Shown here: positions 35,458 through 43,340 of the stretch, piece by piece
Layout: each line of letters starts with the position of its first letter
Numbering within the stretch: position 1 is the stretch's first letter
The notes under the pieces: model-generated
Database searches by the model: none
Told to the model about the DNA's origin: nothing
What the model saw: only the letters and a program-made list of their open reading frames with translations
Program-made: the position numbers and the translations under genes
Assembly (NCBI GenBank): GCA_015490805.1
Contig: WFXC01000002.1
Coordinates: 1-64,000, forward strand
Reading direction: 5' to 3'
Length of the DNA: 64,000 bases
From: Candidatus Kapaibacterium sp.
GTDB taxonomy: Bacteria > Bacteroidota > Ignavibacteria > Kapaibacteriales > WFXC01

Positions 35458-37386
35458 ATGCGTGCACTGGTCCTGCTACTCAGTTGCTTGCTCAGCATCC
35501 CTGTCTGGAGTCAAGAAAGCTTTATCCGATGGTCCTTCGGTGGCTATGGCGGGATCCACAATAATTTTCACCGGACGGACTTTCCCATTCCATCCCCGGT
35601 AGACACCAATCTCGTGCCTGCTCAAGGGCGATTTGATCAGGGTACTAACCGCCTGGGATGGCACGCTGGCTTGCTCGGCGAATACGCTTTTACACCTCGC
35701 CTCCACGCAATGCTTCGGCTCGGTTACCACACTGCCGGTGGCACCATCGAAACGACGGGCAAGCGCTCGGAGCCCGGCGATTCCACCGTTCGCCTTCAAC
35801 TGCAGAGTAGCCTGGGATATCTGGAGTTAGCGCCTGCCATCGCTTTCTACGATATTGCTGGCATCCCGGCTTTCTGGGGACTTGGCGGCATCGCTGTCAG
35901 CGTGCCGCTGCTGCAACGGTATACTCTGACAGAGCAGCGATCGCAGGGAGATGTTCAATATGCCTCTGACGCTGATCTTCCGGCAACCACTCGCATCGCC
36001 CTGCGTCTCGGCATTGGCTACACTTTTTCGCTCTCACCCCAATGGTCCCTTGCCCCCAGCATCGAGTTTGCATTTCCCCTGAATCAGGTAGCAACAGCAA
36101 CCGAATGGCAATCGTGGCGCATTCCACAACTGCGGTTTTCGCTCCAGCTTAAATTCAATCTGGCAGAAACGGCTCCACCGCCACCAGCACCGTTGACGTT
36201 ACAAATGCAGGTTGGCTATTATGATGCCGTCGGCAATTATGCGCCGCTGGAAAAGATTCGGGTCGAGGAAATCGCTTACGCCGAACTGTATCCCATCCTG
36301 CCTTACCTGTTTTTTGAGCCTAACAGCGCTGAGATTCCTCCGCAGTATTTGCAATTCCGCAAAGCAGGAATGCCGGCTGGACAAACCGGGGACACTCTTC
36401 AAGATGCAGTTCGCCAGAACTACGCTGTCCTCCAGCTCATTGGTCGACGAATGCAGGAATTTCCGAAAGCATCGTTGAAAATCGTTGGGACAACCGACGG
36501 CAAAGAACCCTTAGCCATCGCGCAACAGCGAGCGGAGGCAGTCAAAGTGTATCTGGTTTCCACCTTCGGCATTGCGCCCGAACGGATCTTGGTCGAAGCG
36601 CGCCGGCTGCCGGAAAAACCTTCGGCGATCAACGATCCGGATGGACAGGTAGAAAATCGACGCGTAGAGTTCTATCCCTCCATCCCGGAAATCTTAGAAC
36701 CGGTTTTCGTCGAAAAAGAGCGGCAGCGCATCGCATTTCCCAACCTCATTGAATTCCGCCCGATCGTATCGGGACTGGACTCATCGGCGCTGATTACGTA
36801 TACAATGAGCATTGAACAGGCAGGCAAAACCTTCCGGAACATCCGGCGTCGCGGACTCCCATCCATCATTCGCTCCATTCGATGGCGCATCGTCCCCGAC
36901 GAGTTAGCAGCAGATAACCTTCCGGTAGAGTATCAATACACTCTGCGCGATGCACACCATCGGGAAGCAGCCGTCCAGGATCTCATCCCGGTGGAGTTCC
37001 TTTCCAGACAGCGAAAAGTGGAAAATCGTTTACCAGACCGTCGTATTCAGAAGTTCAGCCTGGTCCTGTTTGACTTTGACAAAGCAGACCTAACCCCCGC
37101 CAATCAGCGGATCTTAGACCGGTACGTGCTGCCAGCTATTCAGTTCAACTCTACGGTGAAAATCTACGGCTACACTGATCGTATCGGGGAAGCGGATTAC
37201 AACAAACGCTTAGCGCAACAGCGGGCGGAAACCGTCAAGCAGTATCTGGCCTCCAGAGCGCGGGCAAAGCATTACGAAGCTATTGGTGTTGGGGAAGATC
37301 TGCTTCTGTACGATAACGACATTCCCATCGGTCGGCAGCTCAGCCGCACTGTCCAGATCATTGTAGAAACACCGATCAACAAATGA
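35458..37386 (+). CDS. outer-membrane protein with barrel domain and two OmpA-like domains
   Basis: A 642-residue protein. A signal peptide ends near VWSQ (residue ~20). Residues about 25-235 form an eight-strand-type barrel (FGGYGGIHNNFHRTDF, HAMLRLGYHTAGGTIE, LSPQWSLAPSIEFAFPL). Two OmpA-like peptidoglycan-binding regions follow: a divergent one around ASLKIVGTTDG and RILVEARRLPE, and a clearer one with FDFDKADLT, IYGYTDRIGEADYNKRLAQ and RAETVKQYL. It likely anchors the outer membrane to peptidoglycan. Its stop overlaps the start of the next gene (ATGA). Confidence 0.85.
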   Translation: MRALVLLLSCLLSIPVWSQESFIRWSFGGYGGIHNNFHRTDFPIPSPVDTNLVPAQGRFDQGTNRLGWHAGLLGEYAFTPRLHAMLRLGYHTAGGTIETTGKRSEPGDSTVRLQLQSSLGYLELAPAIAFYDIAGIPAFWGLGGIAVSVPLLQRYTLTEQRSQGDVQYASDADLPATTRIALRLGIGYTFSLSPQWSLAPSIEFAFPLNQVATATEWQSWRIPQLRFSLQLKFNLAETAPPPPAPLTLQMQVGYYDAVGNYAPLEKIRVEEIAYAELYPILPYLFFEPNSAEIPPQYLQFRKAGMPAGQTGDTLQDAVRQNYAVLQLIGRRMQEFPKASLKIVGTTDGKEPLAIAQQRAEAVKVYLVSTFGIAPERILVEARRLPEKPSAINDPDGQVENRRVEFYPSIPEILEPVFVEKERQRIAFPNLIEFRPIVSGLDSSALITYTMSIEQAGKTFRNIRRRGLPSIIRSIRWRIVPDELAADNLPVEYQYTLRDAHHREAAVQDLIPVEFLSRQRKVENRLPDRRIQKFSLVLFDFDKADLTPANQRILDRYVLPAIQFNSTVKIYGYTDRIGEADYNKRLAQQRAETVKQYLASRARAKHYEAIGVGEDLLLYDNDIPIGRQLSRTVQIIVETPINK

Positions 37387-38135
37387 TACGGCTGAACGCA
37401 CGATACAGACAACGCATCTGCAAAGAGCGATGCTTTCTGGACTGGCATTTGCTGCTCCTGCTTGTGTTTCTGGGGATTCCTCTGCTGGCTGAAGCGCAGG
37501 TGCCAAAACGTGCATCGGATTCTGTCGGACGCCCGCCGGGGCTTCCACAATTCACGCCGGAGCAGGACAGCGCCTATTACCGGGCAATCCGCCTGCACCT
37601 GCCGCCCGATCTCCGTTTCCAGCTCGATCTTCTGGCACTCCGCCGCTACTGGCTCGAATATCAGGAGCAGCAACAACGTTCGCTCACAGCAACAATCCGC
37701 TCCCACTTGCAGTTACCGGACACAACGTGGCTGCCAACGCCGCAGGAGCTGGTGCAGTACCAGTACAATCTGGCACAGGCTCGAATGATCCCTTCGGTGA
37801 CAATGCAACAATTTCCGGGACTTACAGGATTGACCATCCCACTGCAAACTATTGCCCAATTCCTTGGTATTGCTGCCGATACCGAACCGGAAATTTCCTT
37901 CCGCCTCCGTTCTTATGCCAACGTGGAAGTAGCGGTTTATTCTCCACAGGCAAAAAAAATTGCGACGATTGTTCGCGGGATGAAAGCACCCGGACGTTAC
38001 ACCATTCGGTGGAATGGGCGAACGGACCAGGGTTATCCCGTCCCGTCGGGCGAATATGTTCTGGAAGTGCGCGTCTCCGGAGCGCAGGATCAATTTGTCC
38101 GGCGAAAACTTATTCAGTGGAAAGCCAGAAAATGA
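37383..38135 (+). CDS. exported protein with FlgD-like Ig domain at the C-terminus
   Basis: A 250-residue protein. A basic N-terminus and hydrophobic stretch (HLLLLLVFLGIPLLAEAQ) form a signal peptide of about 40 residues. The C-terminal ~85 residues match the FlgD-like Ig fold: VEVAVYSPQAKKIATIV, then GRYTIRWNGRTDQGYPVPSG and YVLEVRVSG. In Bacteroidota this fold often stands at the end of exported proteins. The central segment (residues 60-165) is helical and unrecognised. The gene is translationally coupled to the OmpA gene by ATGA, so the two proteins may work together in the envelope. Confidence 0.65.
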   Translation: MIRLNARYRQRICKERCFLDWHLLLLLVFLGIPLLAEAQVPKRASDSVGRPPGLPQFTPEQDSAYYRAIRLHLPPDLRFQLDLLALRRYWLEYQEQQQRSLTATIRSHLQLPDTTWLPTPQELVQYQYNLAQARMIPSVTMQQFPGLTGLTIPLQTIAQFLGIAADTEPEISFRLRSYANVEVAVYSPQAKKIATIVRGMKAPGRYTIRWNGRTDQGYPVPSGEYVLEVRVSGAQDQFVRRKLIQWKARK

Positions 38136-38148
38136 GGAATGACTGGTG

Positions 38149-38796
38149 ATGGAACTCCAATTTTCAATGAGTCGAATGCGGCTGCTGCTGGCAATGCTCA
38201 GTTTCTACAGCGGAATGATCCTGACGGTCGGCAGTGCAACCTTTTTCGGCGTTGGTACTGCTGGTGTCATTTTCCAGGCGCTTCCAGCGAAAGACTGGGC
38301 AGGCGAGCTCAACGCTCTCATCTTGCAGCGCCTGACCATTATCCAGTTCTTCGGTGAAGGACTCATCCTGCTGGGCATCCTGATTTTCGCCGGCTCTACT
38401 GGCAAACTGCTCCGCCGCATTCCGGTCTGGATTGCTCTGCTGATGATCCTGCTCACCATTGGCTACGGGGTAATCCTCTGGGGCTTTATGAATGAACTCC
38501 GCATCGCTATTACCAGCTTCGACCATCCAACTGCGCAGGATCAGCAATTGATCCAGCAATTCCAGCACTACCATTCCCTCTATACCACCCTGGCAGGAAT
38601 CAACTGGGCATTAGGCGTGCTCCTCTTTCTCTGGCAAACGATCCAGTTTGCAATGAAACCCGTTGCCCAATCTACACCGACGCTTGCAGAACCGTTAATA
38701 ACGGTAGAATCTTCCGCAACGGAATCGGATTCTTCAGAAACGCAAACAACACAGGGGCAGCAAACAGATGGCGGACAGGAAACAAACGGTGCGTAG
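38149..38796 (+). CDS. DUF4149-like four-helix membrane protein
   Basis: A 215-residue integral membrane protein with four predicted helices (residues about 15-40, 60-80, 85-108 and 145-165) and a soluble Thr/Ser/Gln-rich tail. The pattern GSATFFGVGTAGVIFQALP in helix 1 and the pair of cytoplasmic loops fit the DUF4149/TMEM205-like family, whose function is not established. ATG 38149 and GTG 38146 share a GAGGA ribosome site; I use the ATG. The 3' end overlaps the next gene by 29 bases. Confidence 0.65.
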   Translation: MELQFSMSRMRLLLAMLSFYSGMILTVGSATFFGVGTAGVIFQALPAKDWAGELNALILQRLTIIQFFGEGLILLGILIFAGSTGKLLRRIPVWIALLMILLTIGYGVILWGFMNELRIAITSFDHPTAQDQQLIQQFQHYHSLYTTLAGINWALGVLLFLWQTIQFAMKPVAQSTPTLAEPLITVESSATESDSSETQTTQGQQTDGGQETNGA

Positions 38797-39289
38797 CATT
38801 TCAGCATTGTGCGGTACTACAACGGCGGTAACCCTTGATCAGACAGAAGCAAAAACCGAACAACATCGCTACCAGATCATTCCAGACCCCGAACACTTCG
38901 CTGTCCTTAAAGTGCAGAAAAATGGGGAAATCATTCCGAGCTACGTTCGGGTTACCCCGGAATTTGTGGAGGTTGCGCTCCACGGCTATACCTACCGCTT
39001 TCAGGTGTTGACAGAACAGGAATATCAATTTTACCAGATCGTCCAATCTGCGCAGCAGCAGCAACAGCAACAGATCATCATCCGAGCGCCGATGCCCGGC
39101 TTGATTAAAGCCGTGACGGTTGAGCCCGGCATCCACGTTGAACACGGGCAGCGCCTCTGTATCCTGGAAGCAATGAAAATGGAAAACGAAATTATCGCCC
39201 CCCACAGCGGCATTGTCAAGAAAGTCCACATCAAGGCTGGTCAGCCCGTGGAGAAAAACACTATTCTCTGCGTTCTGGAACCTGCATAA
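38768..39289 (+). CDS. biotin carboxyl carrier-type protein
   Basis: A 173-residue protein. The C-terminal ~75 residues are a biotinyl domain: APMPGLIKAVTVEPG, then LEAMKMENEIIAP with the biotinylated Lys of AMKM, then HIKAGQPVEKNTILCVLE. A poly-Gln linker (QQQQQQQ) precedes it, and the N-terminal part resembles the carrier chain of acyl-CoA carboxylases (DHFAV-like strand region). It could serve acetyl-/propionyl-CoA carboxylase or a decarboxylase pump. No carboxylase or carboxyltransferase gene is adjacent, which is unusual. It overlaps the DUF4149-like gene by 29 bases. Confidence 0.85.
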   Translation: MADRKQTVRSISALCGTTTAVTLDQTEAKTEQHRYQIIPDPEHFAVLKVQKNGEIIPSYVRVTPEFVEVALHGYTYRFQVLTEQEYQFYQIVQSAQQQQQQQIIIRAPMPGLIKAVTVEPGIHVEHGQRLCILEAMKMENEIIAPHSGIVKKVHIKAGQPVEKNTILCVLEPA

Positions 39290-39720
39290 CGGAGAAAACG
39301 CCGGGTGCGCTGACTTTCACTGGCAACAACTGGGATCGCCAGCTTCAGCCGGCACAAAATGCACGCTCAAGGGTGCCTGCTCAGTAAACTGGTAGCGCCG
39401 GCTTCAGTCAGCAACAACTGGGAGCACCGGCTTTCGCCGGCATGTTACTGGGAGCGCCGACTTTAGTCGGCAAAGGAAATGCACCCTAAAGGGTGCGTTC
39501 CCAGTGAATGCGCGCTGAAACGTGCGCTTCCAGCCAGGGGCGGAGCGACGCTTCGTCCAAAGAGCAATCCAGCAAGTTACCCCTACAAATGGGATTCCAG
39601 ACAATCACAGAACGTCATCCCTACCGATGAAATTTCCACCGTTAAACGCTGGCTGCTGGCAAACGGTCTCATAGCTCGATTTTTGGTAGCTTGTGTCACA
39701 AAAACGGAAGGAACCACACG
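39290..39720. repeat. intergenic region with structured repeat cluster G (reverse orientation)
   Basis: 39330-39590 carries the repeat family in the opposite orientation to clusters A-F: CTGGGAGC, GCCGACTTTAGTCGGC, a short A-rich spacer, GCACCCTAAAGGGTGC, then GTTCCCAG (39447-39503), which is one complete Y-shaped unit. Diverged units with CCGGCTTCAG and CCGGCTTTCGCCGG hairpins come before it. 39600-39720 is the leader of the following gene with a GGAAGGA ribosome site just before its ATG. Confidence 0.8.
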
Positions 39721-40599
39721 ATGAAACGCCTCGTAAGCATCCTGATGCTGATGACCGCTATTGGCGTGCATCCGCTGTTTGCCCAACCGCAAACGCTGCG
39801 CCAGGCAATCTACGATTTTGCACAAAGGGAAATTTTTCCTAAACTCCTGGAATGGAAAGCGGAATTCGATCAGCAACTGGAACCGGCAGATCTGGAGCGG
39901 CTCAATCAATTGCGAGAACAGGCTTCTCAGCTTCGTCAAACATTCCGTCATCAGCGCCGCACTCTGCTGTACGAGCTCCGGTCACTGCGCCAACAGCAGG
40001 CATCACTGGAGCAACTGGCGCAAAAGCGAGCGGAGCTTCGCCGATTATTCCAGCAACGCCGGGACCAGATGCGGCCCCTCGTCCAGGAAGTCCGGGATCT
40101 TGCCAGAAAATACCGGGCATCGCTCAAAGCTATTTTCCAGAAAGCGAAGCCTTTCGTGACCCAATGGCGCAAGGACCTTGCCGCACTCCGCCAGCAATGG
40201 CGCACTCACCACACGGAACAGAGCCAATACTGGTTACGGAAGCACCTGCGTGCTCCCACCCATTTTCGCCCCGTTATCCGCTTCCTTCTCTGGAATGGTG
40301 TGGTACCTGCAGAAGAACCCTCGCAACCCGAAGGCAGGAACATACCATCAAAACGCCCGGTGAAGCAGCACCTGCTTACCCAATCATCCCTTGCTCTTCC
40401 TACTACCGCCGTTCCGCTATCCTCCCGAATTCACCGGGCAGTGATGGTGGATCTTCAGGGTAGAGCAGTGTATCAGGCAATCGATCCTTCGCTGCCGCTG
40501 CATTTACCATCTCACTCGCTGCCCGCAGGTCCATATTTCCTGCAGTTGCACCTTGACGATGGAACAGTTCAACAGCTACCGGTACAGGTGATGCACTAA
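39721..40599 (+). CDS. coiled-coil exported protein with T9SS type A sorting domain
   Basis: A 292-residue protein. The signal peptide ends at VHPLFAQ (about residue 21). Residues 22-175 are a long, highly charged helical region rich in Gln, Arg, Leu and Glu (LRQAIYDFAQREIFPKLLEW and onward), predicted coiled coil. The final ~70 residues have the C-terminal sorting-domain pattern of the type IX secretion system: VMVDLQGRAVYQ, then LPAGPYFLQLHLDDGTVQQ and a final hydrophobic strand. Such proteins cross the outer membrane through PorT/SprA-type machinery and are attached to the surface. ATG at 39721 follows GGAAGGA. It ends before a strong terminator and is a single-gene unit. Confidence 0.75.
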   Translation: MKRLVSILMLMTAIGVHPLFAQPQTLRQAIYDFAQREIFPKLLEWKAEFDQQLEPADLERLNQLREQASQLRQTFRHQRRTLLYELRSLRQQQASLEQLAQKRAELRRLFQQRRDQMRPLVQEVRDLARKYRASLKAIFQKAKPFVTQWRKDLAALRQQWRTHHTEQSQYWLRKHLRAPTHFRPVIRFLLWNGVVPAEEPSQPEGRNIPSKRPVKQHLLTQSSLALPTTAVPLSSRIHRAVMVDLQGRAVYQAIDPSLPLHLPSHSLPAGPYFLQLHLDDGTVQQLPVQVMH

Positions 40600-40617
40600 G
40601 CAGTGTACCCCCTGATG

Positions 40618-40657
40618 GCGATTCCTCCCTGGTAGGGCGGGAGGAATCGCTCTTTTT
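40618..40657 (+). terminator. strong rho-independent terminator
   Basis: GCGATTCCTCCC (40618-40629) and GGGAGGAATCGC (40639-40650) form a perfect 12-pair stem with a nine-base loop, followed by TCTTTTTCT. It lies 18 bases after the T9SS-cargo gene. Confidence 0.92.
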
Positions 40658-40749
40658 CTGACGTGCTTGCCCTTTCGCAAAAAGAAACCTCCCGGTTATC
40701 CGTTAACATCCCTTGCCCAAGGGAGAAAAACAACAATAGTGAAGCGGGA

Positions 40750-42153
40750 ATGATTGAATTACCGATCGTAACGCAACCATCGGAAGCGACAACGTACGCA
40801 GCAGAACCGCAGGGGGAAGAGACGGCGGCTCAGGAGCGTCGGCTCTACATTGAAACCTACGGCTGCCAGATGAATGTCAACGATTCGGAGATCGTCAAAG
40901 GCATTATGCGCCGATATGGCTTCCGCCCGACGGATAAAATCGATCAAGCCGATGTCATTTTCCTCAACACCTGCTCGGTTCGGGAAAACGCCGAGCGGAA
41001 AATTTTCGAGCGCCTCCGCCATCTTCGCCACTTCAAACGCAAAAAAGAGGAACTGGTCATCGGCATCCTGGGGTGTATGGCAGAACGGCTTCGCAAAGAC
41101 CTGGTGCAGAAAGAACCCATCGTGGACTTAGTCGTCGGACCGGACGAGTACCGGAAACTGCCGACGCTGGTGCAAGCAGCTCAGCAGGGGGAAAAAGGCA
41201 TTGCGGTGAAATTGAGCCGGGTAGAAACCTACGATGACATTGAACCGCTGCGCACCGAAGGCATCAGTGCGTGGATCTCTATTATGCGCGGCTGCGATAA
41301 ATTCTGCACCTTCTGTGTTGTTCCTTTCACGCGCGGGCGAGAACGTTCCCGTCCTCTCCGCTCCATCGTAGCAGAAGTGCAACGCTTGTGGGATCAGGGA
41401 TTCAAAGAGGTCACCCTGCTGGGACAGAACGTCAACAGCTACCGATGTCCCGATACCCAGCAGGACTTCGCAGATCTGCTGGCTGCGGTCGCTCGCGCCG
41501 TACCGGCGATGCGTATTCGGTACACCACTTCGCACCCTAAGGATATGAGCGACAAGCTCATTGAAACGATGGCAGCATACGACAACATCTGCAAATACAT
41601 TCACCTGCCAGTACAGTCTGGTTCAGACCGAATCTTAGCGCTGATGAATCGAACGTACACAGCGGAACAATACCTGGAACGAATTGAAAAGATCCGTTCC
41701 ATCATTCCTCACTGTACCCTGTCGACCGACATCATTGCTGGATTTCCCACCGAAACCGAAGAAGATCACCAGGCAACGCTGGAGCTAATGAAACAAGTGC
41801 GATACGATGGTGCTTATATGTTCAAGTATTCTCCTCGCGAGCGGACGAAGGCGTGGAAGATGGGCGACGACGTTCCGGAGGAAGTAAAGCTCCGGCGACT
41901 CCAGGAAATCATCGAGTTGCAGAACGCAATTTCCTACGAAAAAAATCAGGAACTCATCGGCAGCGTTGAAGAAATTCTGGTGGAAGGTCCCAGCAAACGC
42001 AATCCCGAGGAATGGCAGGGCAGAACGGACGGGAATAAAGTGACGATTTTCCCGTACGACCAGAACCTCCAACCGGGAGACCGGATCTATGTCCGGATTG
42101 TGCGGGCAACCAGTGCCACCCTGTTCGGCGAACGGGTTGAGCAGTCCCGTTGA
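40750..42153 (+). CDS. miaB: tRNA-2-methylthio-N6-dimethylallyladenosine synthase
   Basis: Radical-SAM enzyme that adds the methylthio group to i6A37 in tRNAs reading UNN codons. The 467-residue product has the N-terminal UPF0004 domain with cluster-binding cysteines in ETYGCQMNVNDSE, NTCSVRENAERK and GILGCMAERL. The radical-SAM motif is RGCDKFCTFCVVPFTRGRE (CxxxCxxC), and a TRAM domain lies at the end (VEEILVEGPSKRN... RIYVRIVRA). ATG at 40750 is chosen because the region before it lacks family similarity. It reads through to secG after 92 bases. Confidence 0.96.
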   Translation: MIELPIVTQPSEATTYAAEPQGEETAAQERRLYIETYGCQMNVNDSEIVKGIMRRYGFRPTDKIDQADVIFLNTCSVRENAERKIFERLRHLRHFKRKKEELVIGILGCMAERLRKDLVQKEPIVDLVVGPDEYRKLPTLVQAAQQGEKGIAVKLSRVETYDDIEPLRTEGISAWISIMRGCDKFCTFCVVPFTRGRERSRPLRSIVAEVQRLWDQGFKEVTLLGQNVNSYRCPDTQQDFADLLAAVARAVPAMRIRYTTSHPKDMSDKLIETMAAYDNICKYIHLPVQSGSDRILALMNRTYTAEQYLERIEKIRSIIPHCTLSTDIIAGFPTETEEDHQATLELMKQVRYDGAYMFKYSPRERTKAWKMGDDVPEEVKLRRLQEIIELQNAISYEKNQELIGSVEEILVEGPSKRNPEEWQGRTDGNKVTIFPYDQNLQPGDRIYVRIVRATSATLFGERVEQSR

Positions 42154-42245
42154 AGTGGTGGACAGGTTGTCCAACACAAGAAGGAAACCGTTTTCGTCTC
42201 TGGGCTTCGCAAAACGTTCAGATAGAGCAAAAGGGAAAGGGTGTA

Positions 42246-42626
42246 ATGGTTACCGTGATGATGATTTTGTTGATCCTGCTGGCGATCATTCTGATCATCG
42301 CCGTTCTACTCCAGCCCGGTAAGGGAATGGGGCTGGTCAGTGAAGCTTTTGGGGGACTGGCAGGTCAATTCGGCAGCGTCTTTGGGGTGCGGCGAACGGC
42401 AACCTTCCTACAAAAAGTAACGATCGCAACAGGTGCAGCCATTCTGGTCCTTTCACTGCTCACCAACCTCCTCTTTGTCAGCAGTGTCAAAGAAGAAGAG
42501 CAGCGGCGACCGGCAACGGTGGGCGTGGAATTGCCACCACCGCCGAGTCCGGCACCAGCAACGCCGCCGGTGCAACCGCAGCAACCGGCAGGAACGCCCC
42601 AGCAGTCGGCACCAAAACAGCAGTAA
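42246..42626 (+). CDS. secG: protein translocase subunit SecG
   Basis: A 126-residue membrane protein with two helices: MMILLILLAIILIIAVLLQ (about residues 5-23) and KVTIATGAAILVLSLLTNLL (about 58-77). Between them is the SecG signature GKGMGLVSEAFGG, then FGVRRTATFLQK. The Pro/Gln-rich tail (about 40 residues) is longer than in E. coli SecG but is common in other phyla. It assists SecYE in protein export. The start is ATG 42246; upstream codons in the frame are not conserved-looking. Confidence 0.93.
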   Translation: MVTVMMILLILLAIILIIAVLLQPGKGMGLVSEAFGGLAGQFGSVFGVRRTATFLQKVTIATGAAILVLSLLTNLLFVSSVKEEEQRRPATVGVELPPPPSPAPATPPVQPQQPAGTPQQSAPKQQ

Positions 42627-42675
42627 TCCTTAGCGTCGACGCCAACCAGCGAACGCAACTGCTGATCACTTTCTT

Positions 42676-43215
42676 ATGCAGCGAAAAAAAGAAACGTTTC
42701 GACAGGCAGGGTATACTATTCTCACTCTCGTCGCTGTCTTAGCCAGTTTCTTCCTTGCCCGCTGGCTGCTGCAACTGTTCACCACGCCTGTGCGTGCAGA
42801 TATTCAAGTTCATCCCGACGTTCTGGTCCTCTCCGATACTACCGCCGCCCGGCTGAGCGTGCAACTGTACAATCAACTGGGACTGCCACTGGATCAGCAT
42901 CCCCAGCTTATGCTGGAAATCGCGGAGGGATTCGACTCCATTGTGATCGATACGGTTTATCCAGGTGGAGCGATTCTCCGAGCTGGTACTCAACCGGGAG
43001 TCGCAACGCTCCGCATCTGGATCGAAGGGTTCGCCTTTCCTTACGAAGTCACCATCCGTGTTCTCCCATTCCCCACAGGCATTGGATACAACCCGATATT
43101 CCAGTTTCCTTTCCACCGTACTCCTCCCACCGACACGATGCGGATAATAACAGAGCAGTGTATTGCCAGATCCCAGAATAGGGTGTTCCTACCAGCAGCA
43201 AGACAGAAGGGGTAA
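42676..43215 (+). CDS. membrane-anchored hypothetical protein
   Basis: A 179-residue protein with one N-terminal membrane helix (about residues 13-36, YTILTLVAVLASFFLARWLL). A beta-rich periplasmic domain follows (DIQVHPDVLVLSDTTAARLS, GVATLRIWIEGFAFPYEVTI) that looks like a bacterial Ig-type sandwich. I recognise no specific family. It begins 49 bases after secG, on the same strand, so the two may share a transcript. It is convergent with the OmpA/PD40 gene. Confidence 0.6.
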   Translation: MQRKKETFRQAGYTILTLVAVLASFFLARWLLQLFTTPVRADIQVHPDVLVLSDTTAARLSVQLYNQLGLPLDQHPQLMLEIAEGFDSIVIDTVYPGGAILRAGTQPGVATLRIWIEGFAFPYEVTIRVLPFPTGIGYNPIFQFPFHRTPPTDTMRIITEQCIARSQNRVFLPAARQKG

Positions 43216-43254
43216 CCCGCAAACGACCAATGACAGGTCTACCGGCAGCACCCG

Positions 43255-43312
43255 ATGGGAGTGCCGACTTTCGTCGGCAAGAGAATGCACGCTGAAGGGC
43301 GCGCTCCCAGCA
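43255..43312 (-). repeat. single structured repeat unit H
   Basis: One unit in reverse orientation: GGGAGT, GCCGACTTTCGTCGGC, a short spacer AAGAGAAT, GCACGCTGAAGGGCGC and GCTCCCAG. It lies between convergent genes 42676-43215 and 43341-45929, a position where it could also act as a terminator. Confidence 0.75.
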
Positions 43313-43340
43313 AGCGGATTTTACTGCAACCCGCAGCGAA

